Assembly: GCA_027050975.1 (NCBI GenBank)
Contig: JALUAR010000216.1
Coordinates: 1 to 5,008, forward strand
Origin: Thermodesulfovibrio sp.
GTDB taxonomy: Bacteria > Nitrospirota > Thermodesulfovibrionia > Thermodesulfovibrionales > JdFR-85
Length of the DNA: 5,008 nucleotides
Direction of reading: 5' to 3'
The position numbers were made by a program, and so were the translations under genes. The notes under the pieces are model-generated. The model was not told the DNA's origin and did no database searches. It saw only the letters and a program-made list of their open reading frames with translations. Positions 1-5,008 of the stretch are shown here, in pieces (position 1 is the first letter of the stretch; each line of letters starts with the position of its first letter).

Positions 1-2
1 GC

Positions 3-86
3 ATTGGACACTTTAATATTTTAATTGCTTGTGGTATAATGACTTTATGTAACAATTACCTCATGCCGATTGGAAAGCAGAAATGA
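3..86 (+). CDS. Possible 3' end of an upstream gene, or a tiny leader ORF
   Basis: The frame starting at position 3 has no stop until TGA at 84-86, which overlaps the gspC start codon as ATGA (83-86). The predicted tail ends MPIGKQK. The other two + frames stop at 14-16 and 22-24. The ATGA arrangement is typical of translationally coupled operon neighbours, so this may be the last 27 codons of a gene beginning before the window. Alternatively, an ATG at 63-65 could start a 7-residue leader peptide, but no Shine-Dalgarno sequence precedes it. The tail matches no family I recognise. An open stretch of this length is not rare by chance in AT-rich DNA, and it coincides with a good promoter match, so support is weak. 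Confidence 0.2.
   Translation: MGHFNILIACGIMTLCNNYLMPIGKQK
12..40 (+). promoter_or_regulatory. Candidate extended -10 promoter for the gsp operon
   Basis: A perfect TATAAT lies at 35-40 and is preceded by TGG at 32-34, which gives the TGn extended -10 element of sigma-70 promoters. The best -35 at the usual 17-bp spacing is TTTAAT at 12-17, which matches the TTGACA consensus at only three of six positions; extended -10 promoters tolerate a weak -35. Transcription would begin near 46-48, leaving a leader of about 36 nt before the gspC ATG. The match is seen directly, while promoter activity is inferred. The main doubt is that a reading frame is also open through this stretch, so the site could lie inside the end of an upstream gene. 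Confidence 0.45.
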
Positions 87-967
87 AACAGATTAATTTT
101 TCAATACATCTTTTCCGTAGCGACCAGCTACTTAAGAGGCTGTTATACCCTGTGGCTGGGGGACTGGTTCTGGCATATCTTACGAGTTCGGTAACAGCTC
201 TTGTCCTTTACAGACAGCAGATTATACCTCCTGAGGTAAAATTAACAGTAAAGACAGAGGTCGGGAAAAAACTGCCGCAATCCATCGATATAATAATGAA
301 AAAAAATATTTTCGGACTAAAAGCGGAAGAGGAACCTGAAAAAACCATTACAACTGGTAAAACCACCAACGGAATCAAAGGAGGCATTGCAGGGTACAAG
401 CTTCTGGGAACCATTGCAGGAAAGGAAGCGGTTGCTATTTTAAAAAAAGACAATAAGATTTTTCTTCTAAAAAGAGGGGATGAGTTTAATGGTTACAAAG
501 TGGCCGCCATCTCCCTTGATGGCATTGTGGTTAAAGGGAAATCAGGAAATATACATATAAGGTTTCCAGAGAAAATCAAAAACGTCTCATACTCCAGCAG
601 GGAAAAGGAAAGCCCGGTTCCAGGAGATCAAAAAAAATCTCTGTCCAACAAGATTGTGTTGAAAAAGGAAGAGATACTCAGCAGATCGCAGGACCTCAAC
701 CAGCTACTCACCACTGTACGTATCTCACCCTATTTCAGAGGCGACAAGTTTATAGGATATAAAATCACCATGCTAAAAAGATCCTCTTTTCTGTATAACC
801 TGGGATTAAGAGCAGGGGACATTTTGAAAAGCATCAACGGTGAGGGGATAAACTCACCTACGAAAGCGGTAGAGATACTCTCAAAGATTGATCAGCTAAC
901 ATCTTTAAACATTGATCTCTTAAGAAGAGGGGAAAAGAAAACGATCTTCATTGAGATCGAGGAATGA
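83..967 (+). CDS. gspC: Type II secretion system protein GspC (HR and PDZ domains)
   Basis: GspC is the bitopic inner-membrane protein that links the cytoplasmic-membrane platform to the outer-membrane secretin. The 294-residue protein has a short basic cytoplasmic N-terminus and one membrane helix (about 20-43). A periplasmic linker is followed by the homology-region (HR) domain (about 74-163, opening with KNIFG and containing YKLLGTIAG), which in this family contacts the N0 domain of GspD. A charged linker (about 164-200) leads to a PDZ domain (about 209-293) with the typical GLRAGD segment at 241-246, thought in this family to help select substrates. Length and domain order are normal for PDZ-type GspC; there are no cysteines. 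The start is the ATG at 83 with GGAAAG at 72-77, five bases upstream. The stop is fused to the start of gspD, so the two are likely co-translated. Two runs of eight A (299-306, 630-637) lie inside the gene without breaking the frame. Confidence 0.93.
   Translation: MKQINFSIHLFRSDQLLKRLLYPVAGGLVLAYLTSSVTALVLYRQQIIPPEVKLTVKTEVGKKLPQSIDIIMKKNIFGLKAEEEPEKTITTGKTTNGIKGGIAGYKLLGTIAGKEAVAILKKDNKIFLLKRGDEFNGYKVAAISLDGIVVKGKSGNIHIRFPEKIKNVSYSSREKESPVPGDQKKSLSNKIVLKKEEILSRSQDLNQLLTTVRISPYFRGDKFIGYKITMLKRSSFLYNLGLRAGDILKSINGEGINSPTKAVEILSKIDQLTSLNIDLLRRGEKKTIFIEIEE
959..962 (+). promoter_or_regulatory. Shine-Dalgarno of gspD, favouring the ATG at 970
   Basis: GAGG at 959-962 is the only good ribosome binding site at the gspC/gspD junction. 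It sits one base before the ATG at 964, which is too close, and seven bases before the in-frame ATG at 970, which is ideal. The 964 ATG could only use the poorer GAGA at 953-956. This favours 970 as the start, although the two choices differ by only two residues. Confidence 0.55.
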
Positions 968-969
968 TC

Positions 970-3441
970 ATGTTAGTCAAGGCATCAAAAAAATTCATTA
1001 TTCTCTATCTTCTCATATCTGTTTCTTTTCTTGTTGCGCCGATAGATGGAGCAACTCAAAAGAAAGAACAGATGGGAATGCATTTTCAGAATGTGTCTCT
1101 CCTGGACTTCATTGAGTTTGTATCCGAATACACAGGAGTGAACATAATCTATGACCCCGGCACAATTAAGGGAACCGTTACCATAAAGGCTAAAAAAACC
1201 TTCTCAAAGGAAGACCTTCTTGAGATACTGAACCAGGTGCTAAAAATGAACAATCTGGAATCCACCCGACACGACGGGATTCTTTATATAGTTAACAAAC
1301 GAAATCTCCTGAAGTTCTCTCCACCGTATCAGAAAGAAAGTGAACTCAAACACAGCATGCTTGCAATTGCCGTATTCCAGGTAGAAAATGTGGATGCCAA
1401 GTCTTTGTCGAATTTCATTAATATACTCAAATCCGATATAGGCAGATATGTAGTAATCCCAAACATTAACACTGTAATAGTAAAAGACAAAGGTGAAAAC
1501 CTTAAGAGTATAGCGAAAATTATAAAAGAGTTAACTGAAATGGGCAAAGGAGTACAGATCAGGATATTCCCTCTGAAATATTCACAGGCAACAGAGTTTA
1601 TACGCTCATTAAAGGAGTTCTTTACAGGACTGAAGAAACTAAACTTCACAAAAGGCATACCTGTCTTTATGGCTGACAGGTTCTCAAATTCGGTTATAGT
1701 AGCTGCCATGCCGGATGATATGTCACTCATCAGCCGCATAATCTCTCGAGTTGATGTGGTAAAGGATGTAGCCACCAGACCCAGGGTCTTCAGGTTGAAA
1801 TATGCAAAGGCAGAGGATGTTGAAAAGATTCTAAACAAGATTCTGAAGGATCTACAGTCACAGCCTGCTAAAGGCAAACCCGGCACAAAACCCGTAATAA
1901 CCGTAGCAGCAGACAAAGCCACAAATACAATCTCGGTAGTTGGTGATCCGGAGGTTTATGCAAGGGTGGAATCCCTTATTAAGAAGCTTGATATCCCCAG
2001 GGACCAGATCTTCGTGGAAGCCCTGATTATAGAAACCACACTCGAGCAGGGAGCCAAGTTTGGAGTGGAATGGATAGCAGGAGCCGGCAACAAAAATGCC
2101 GCTGGTGCCGCAACCTTTCTTAGTTCCGGAAATGCTGTAAACTTCCAGTCGCCGGTGCTGGAAGGAAGCTCACCAAATTTCGGAGCACTACCTGAGGGCT
2201 TCTCCCTCGGAATCCTTGGTAATATCATCACTTATGAGGGTGTAAAGTTTCCAACCCTGACCGCTTTAGTAAATGCAATAAAGTCGAAATCCGGAATAAA
2301 CATACTTTCCAAACCGCAGATCCTGACACTTGACAATGAAGAGGCTGAAGTCTTTGTTGGAGAAAACAGGCCTTTCCTTATAAGTGAAAAGTTCGATTCC
2401 AATAACAATCCTATCCAGACTTTTGATTACAGAGATGTGGGAATAAAGCTGAAGATACTCCCTCATGTTGTTGATGACGACACCATCCTTCTGACAATAA
2501 AGCAAGAGGTAAAGAAGGTGATTGCAACAGCATCAGGGGTCTCTTCCGCTCCGATCACCTTAACACGCAGCACAAATACAACTGTTAAGTTAAAAAATAA
2601 TATGACCGTTGTGATAAGCGGGCTTATTAAAAATGACAGTTCCGTAACCGAGAAGAGGGTGCCCATACTTTCGGACATTCCGATACTCGGCTGGTTATTC
2701 AGATCAAAGAGCAAGACCTCGGAAAAAACAAATATGATGGTCTTTATTACAACCAGAATAATAAGAACCAGAGATAGCATGGAGAGATTGACACGGGAGA
2801 AGAAGGAGGCGGTTAACTACACAGAAAGCAATTCCACACCAGAGAGCAGTAAAACTGAAAAAAATGCCGATCAGGCAGAGCAGAATACGGATGAAGCGAC
2901 TGATGAGCCAGAATACCGATTTGTTCCGGCAGAGAATCAAGAGGAATTTGAAAATCCCTTCTTCAGGAATGAGGCAGAAGAAAGAACAGGCATCTCTCTT
3001 CTGCCTGAAGAACTCGATTCAGAAGAACCCCTTCAGACAGACTCCGAGAGTTCTAATGCAGAAAGGCCTTCGGAAATAGCATATGGCTATCCTGCGGAGG
3101 TGCCCGAGACGGCATACAAAGAAACGCAAAATCAGTTTTCACCCCTCGGGACGGCTTCGGAACAACAGCCTAGTGAAAGCGCAAATACCATGGCTAAAAA
3201 GACAGATGAAACAGAGTTATATTCAATACAGGCGGGTTTTTTCAGGTCACTGCATAATGCCACTGAACTTTCACGAGATCTGAAAGAAAGAGGCTATGAT
3301 ACAACTGTTTTGAGAGATTCCGAAAAAGACGGATACAGGGTACTGATTGGCAAATTCTCGTCGCTAAAAGATGCCTTGCAGATGAAAGAGCTTTTAAAAT
3401 CGAAAGAGGGACTGGATACTTTAATCTATTATTATCATTAA
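970..3441 (+). CDS. gspD: Type II secretion system secretin GspD with C-terminal SPOR domain
   Basis: GspD is the outer-membrane secretin, a multimeric ring through which folded exoproteins leave the periplasm. The N-terminus is a signal peptide (basic start, hydrophobic core about 9-22, likely cut near 28); there is no lipobox. Domains in order are N0 (about 34-111), N1 (130-191), N2 (195-264), N3 (272-341, with a Gly/Pro/Lys loop near 296-310) and the secretin barrel (345-600). The barrel contains the hallmark VPILSDIPILGWLF near 564-577. The unusual part follows: an acidic linker (about 614-748) and a SPOR-like domain (about 749-823). At 823 residues it is clearly longer than the usual 650-700, and I see no S-domain for a pilotin. 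There are no cysteines. The start at 970 is chosen for its ribosome binding site; an in-frame ATG at 964 overlaps the gspC stop as ATGA. Identity as GspD is secure; the role of the C-terminus is inferred. Confidence 0.95.
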   Translation: MLVKASKKFIILYLLISVSFLVAPIDGATQKKEQMGMHFQNVSLLDFIEFVSEYTGVNIIYDPGTIKGTVTIKAKKTFSKEDLLEILNQVLKMNNLESTRHDGILYIVNKRNLLKFSPPYQKESELKHSMLAIAVFQVENVDAKSLSNFINILKSDIGRYVVIPNINTVIVKDKGENLKSIAKIIKELTEMGKGVQIRIFPLKYSQATEFIRSLKEFFTGLKKLNFTKGIPVFMADRFSNSVIVAAMPDDMSLISRIISRVDVVKDVATRPRVFRLKYAKAEDVEKILNKILKDLQSQPAKGKPGTKPVITVAADKATNTISVVGDPEVYARVESLIKKLDIPRDQIFVEALIIETTLEQGAKFGVEWIAGAGNKNAAGAATFLSSGNAVNFQSPVLEGSSPNFGALPEGFSLGILGNIITYEGVKFPTLTALVNAIKSKSGINILSKPQILTLDNEEAEVFVGENRPFLISEKFDSNNNPIQTFDYRDVGIKLKILPHVVDDDTILLTIKQEVKKVIATASGVSSAPITLTRSTNTTVKLKNNMTVVISGLIKNDSSVTEKRVPILSDIPILGWLFRSKSKTSEKTNMMVFITTRIIRTRDSMERLTREKKEAVNYTESNSTPESSKTEKNADQAEQNTDEATDEPEYRFVPAENQEEFENPFFRNEAEERTGISLLPEELDSEEPLQTDSESSNAERPSEIAYGYPAEVPETAYKETQNQFSPLGTASEQQPSESANTMAKKTDETELYSIQAGFFRSLHNATELSRDLKERGYDTTVLRDSEKDGYRVLIGKFSSLKDALQMKELLKSKEGLDTLIYYYH
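2809..3213 (+). other. Acidic low-complexity linker in GspD
   Basis: About 135 residues between the secretin barrel and the SPOR domain. My hand count gives 27 Glu and 6 Asp against 9 Lys/Arg, with 11 Pro and many Ser, Thr, Asn and Gln, so it is strongly negative and probably disordered. It carries two less polar islands, around EYRFVP to NPFF and around AYGYP to ETAY, which could be short binding motifs. Because the C-terminus of secretins returns to the periplasmic face of the outer membrane, the linker should lie in the periplasm and could span the distance from the barrel to the cell wall. Confidence 0.75.
3214..3438 (+). other. SPOR-like peptidoglycan-binding domain at the end of GspD
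   Basis: The last 75 residues read as a SPOR domain (Sporulation-related repeat family). A first strand LYSIQAGFF is followed by a helix with HNATELSRDLKERGYD, a second strand TTVLRD, then GYRVLIGKFSSLKDALQMKELLK, which repeats the strand-helix unit. The Y-S-I-Q-x-G-x-F start and the Y-R-V-x-I-G-x-F-S-S segment followed by an Ala-containing helix are the usual signatures. SPOR domains bind glycan strands stripped of stem peptides, which are enriched at division septa. Recognition is by pattern only, but the match is good over the full domain. Confidence 0.85.
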
Positions 3442-3451
3442 AGATTCCGGG

Positions 3452-3487
3452 TATTATAGATTGCCTTCTGCCGTAAAGGTTATAATA
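3452..3487 (+). promoter_or_regulatory. Inverted repeat covering the gspE ribosome binding site
   Basis: TATTATA at 3452-3458 is the exact reverse complement of TATAATA at 3481-3487. Inside it, CCTT at 3464-3467 can pair with AAGG at 3476-3479. The inner 3' arm is the only Shine-Dalgarno candidate for gspE (AAAGG, 3475-3479), twelve bases before the ATG, which is longer than ideal. The helix is mostly A-U and therefore weak. There is no following T-run, so it does not look like an intrinsic terminator. The TATAAT at 3481-3486 could also be read as a -10 box, but no -35 or TGn supports it. Control of gspE translation is an inference. Confidence 0.4.
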
Positions 3488-3491
3488 AATC

Positions 3492-4976
3492 ATGGAGATC
3501 CTTTCAAAAGATATTGAAAGCTTACCGTCCGACGTATTAGACCTGTATAAAAAATTTATTGACCGGTCTGATTTTTTCCCCATTCATGCAGACAGTGAGA
3601 CCATTCATTTCCTTGTTAGCGACAATGAAGGGGCAAGGAAGGCAGCCCTGCTTGCTCTGAAGACAAAAAGGAAGGCCCGGTTTAAATTTATTGATAAGGA
3701 GACTCTTCTGAAAACTGCTGAAGACTTCTCTTATATCTTTGATGAAGAGATCAGCATGGATATGGACAAGTCCCTTGAAAACATGGAGGGATACGACATC
3801 CTCAGCGGAGTAAGCGAAGATGCCCCTGTGGTAAGACTTGTAAACCAGCTTATCATGAATGCAATACGCACCGGAGCTAGCGACATACATGTTGAGGGCA
3901 CGGAGCGTAATCTTATTGTTAGATACAGAATAGACGGAAGGCTCAAAACAATAAAAACCCTTGATAAGGGATTACAAGATTTCATCGTAGCCAGAATCAA
4001 GGTCATGGCCAATATGGATGTTGCCGAAACCAGAAGGCCTCAAGATGGCAGAATCAACATCCAGTTTGGCACAAAGGTAATAGATATAAGGGTTTCCACC
4101 ATTCCAACTTCAGTTGGTGAAAAGGTTGTTTTGAGATTACTACAACGCTCCGAAGCAATACTCAACCTCTCTGCCCTTGGGTTGGATGAAAAGAGGATGT
4201 CCGTACTTAAAAGACTTCTCCGTTCACCAAACGGGATTATACTGGTCACAGGACCAACCGGAAGCGGCAAAACCACGACCCTTTATGCCTCTATTTATGA
4301 AATAAGGGATGAATCCATAAATATAGTTACCATAGAAGACCCTATAGAGTACAGGATAGATGGAATCGCCCAGGTTCAGGTAAATACTGCTATAGGCGTA
4401 ACCTTTGCCCAGGCCATAAGATCATTCCTGAGGCAGGATCCAGACGTAATTCTGGTAGGTGAGATCAGAGACGAGGAAACCGCAGAGGCAGCAATACAGG
4501 CATCACTTACCGGACATCTTGTTCTGACTACTTTGCATACATCTGATGCTCCTACGGCAGTGGCAAGGCTTGTAGATATGAACATCGAGCCGTTTCTTAT
4601 CTCCAGCAGTCTTTTGCTTGTAATCGGACAGCGCCTTGTCAGGAAGATATGTCCCAAGTGTAAGAAAATGATTCATGTAGAGGAGGAGCTCGGCCACCTC
4701 TTTGCTCAAAGAGGGGTTCGTCTTAAGAGTTACTACAAAGGCCAGGGATGTGAAGAGTGTCTTGGAACAGGTTATAAAGGCAGAACCGGTATATTCGAGT
4801 TTCTCGTAATTGATGATGATATCAGAAAACTCATTATGAAAAAGCCAAGCTCTGCCCAGATAAAGGCCCTTGCCAGACAAAAGGGGATGAAAAGCATGTT
4901 TGTTCATGGACTGGAACTTATCAAGAAGGGGATTACAACACCAGAAGAGGTTATTACAGCAACTGCGCAGAACTGA
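3492..4976 (+). CDS. gspE: Type II secretion system assembly ATPase GspE
   Basis: GspE is the cytoplasmic hexameric ATPase that powers pseudopilus assembly, docking through GspL and GspF at the inner membrane. Of 494 residues, about 1-95 form an N1E-like N-terminal domain. The N2E domain (about 105-220) includes GASDIHVE and RYRIDGRL, then the RecA-like ATPase core. Visible motifs are Walker A GPTGSGKTT (254-262), the Asp box IVTIEDPIEY (278-287), Walker B DPDVILVGEIRD (316-327) and the His box ASLTGHLVLTTLHT (337-350). The zinc site is the cysteine pairs C387/C390 and C420/C423. All catalytic motifs are intact and the length is ordinary for the family. The ATG at 3492 is the first possible start, since TAA at 3486-3488 closes the frame just upstream. 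The ribosome binding site is poor and structured. PilB-type pilus ATPases share these motifs, but the GspC and GspD neighbours settle the assignment. Confidence 0.95.
   Translation: MEILSKDIESLPSDVLDLYKKFIDRSDFFPIHADSETIHFLVSDNEGARKAALLALKTKRKARFKFIDKETLLKTAEDFSYIFDEEISMDMDKSLENMEGYDILSGVSEDAPVVRLVNQLIMNAIRTGASDIHVEGTERNLIVRYRIDGRLKTIKTLDKGLQDFIVARIKVMANMDVAETRRPQDGRINIQFGTKVIDIRVSTIPTSVGEKVVLRLLQRSEAILNLSALGLDEKRMSVLKRLLRSPNGIILVTGPTGSGKTTTLYASIYEIRDESINIVTIEDPIEYRIDGIAQVQVNTAIGVTFAQAIRSFLRQDPDVILVGEIRDEETAEAAIQASLTGHLVLTTLHTSDAPTAVARLVDMNIEPFLISSSLLLVIGQRLVRKICPKCKKMIHVEEELGHLFAQRGVRLKSYYKGQGCEECLGTGYKGRTGIFEFLVIDDDIRKLIMKKPSSAQIKALARQKGMKSMFVHGLELIKKGITTPEEVITATAQN
3501..3520 (+). repeat. 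Perfect inverted repeat just inside gspE
   Basis: CTTTCAA at 3501-3507 and TTGAAAG at 3514-3520 are exact reverse complements separated by six bases, forming a possible 7-bp hairpin starting nine bases after the A of the gspE ATG. This lies within or at the edge of the region a starting ribosome covers. The bases at 3500-3504 (CCTTT) are also exactly complementary to the AAAGG ribosome binding site at 3475-3479, so alternative pairings are possible. Confidence 0.4.
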
Positions 4977-4978
4977 TT

Positions 4979-5008
4979 ATGACACTTTACAGATACAAAG
5001 GATATGAT
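4979..5008 (+). CDS. gspF: Type II secretion system protein GspF, N-terminus only (cut by window end)
   Basis: ATG at 4979 begins a frame open to the window edge, giving MTLYRYKGYD. This fits the characteristic start of GspF/PilC platform proteins, a short polar stretch with an aromatic-x-Y-K-x-x-D pattern. GspF is the polytopic inner-membrane platform protein that works with GspE in pseudopilus assembly, and it usually follows gspE. The start lies two bases after the gspE stop (TGA 4974-4976) with no clear Shine-Dalgarno sequence, so translation probably depends on ribosomes finishing gspE. Only ten codons are present, so the call rests mostly on position. Confidence 0.75.
   Translation, partial: MTLYRYKGYD

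Noticed and set aside
4..30. Sigma-54-like GG and GC elements upstream of gspC
   Set aside because: The GG at 6-7 and GC at 27-28 are too far apart for the fixed -24/-12 spacing, so no sigma-54 promoter is supported.
299..637. Two runs of eight A in gspC (299-306 and 630-637) as possible phase-variation or slippage sites
   Set aside because: Both encode Lys codons in frame and gspC is intact; runs of this length are common in AT-rich genes, and nothing else suggests phase variation.
1329..1922. A 197-codon open frame on the - strand inside gspD
   Set aside because: It lies wholly opposite the conserved N1-N3 region of GspD, its translation resembles no family I know, and its openness follows from the codon use of gspD.
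2864..3283. Two consecutive + strand open frames (2864-3079 and 3083-3283) in a second frame of the gspD linker and SPOR region
   Set aside because: They raised the idea of a frameshift or nested gene, but the gspD frame itself gives a continuous linker and a good SPOR domain, and the alternative translations are basic low-complexity sequence with no recognisable domain.
4697..4714. Perfect hairpin CCTCTTT-GCTC-AAAGAGG inside gspE
   Set aside because: No T-run follows, it lies in the middle of a coding region about 260 bp before the stop, and a 7-bp repeat of this kind can arise by chance in 5 kb.

Overview
The window holds the front end of a type II secretion system (T2SS) operon, all on the + strand. 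The order is gspC (inner-membrane clamp protein), gspD (outer-membrane secretin), gspE (cytoplasmic assembly ATPase) and the first ten codons of gspF (inner-membrane platform protein), which is cut by the window edge. A GspC with both a homology-region domain and a PDZ domain, next to a full N0-N1-N2-N3 secretin and a GspE with its four-cysteine zinc site, points to a true T2SS rather than a type IV pilus.

Layout: 1-82 is a short upstream stretch with a near-perfect extended -10 element. One reading frame is also open right through it and ends in an ATGA overlap with gspC. gspC and gspD are packed end to end. A 50-bp gap, the only real gap inside the cluster, separates gspD from gspE and carries inverted repeats around the gspE start. 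gspE and gspF are 2 bp apart. There is no gene-free stretch over 300 bp, and I see no RNA gene, mobile element, CRISPR array or terminator.

The most notable feature is the C-terminus of GspD. After the secretin barrel the protein continues for about 220 residues: an acidic, disordered-looking linker of about 135 residues, then a domain that reads as SPOR (a peptidoglycan-binding domain that usually targets proteins to the division septum). Classical GspD proteins end soon after the barrel in an S-domain that binds a pilotin. This GspD may therefore carry its own cell-wall anchor.

The organism is a Gram-negative (diderm) bacterium, as secretin and GspC require. The DNA is moderately AT-rich, with heavy use of AGA/AGG for arginine and frequent ATA for isoleucine. 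That would fit lineages such as Nitrospirota or Desulfobacterota-type bacteria better than enterics, but the taxon is a guess.

How the parts work together: GspE hydrolyses ATP in the cytoplasm and, with GspF, drives growth of a short periplasmic pseudopilus. GspC spans the inner membrane, and its periplasmic HR domain docks on the N0 domain of GspD. The GspD channel releases folded exoproteins across the outer membrane.
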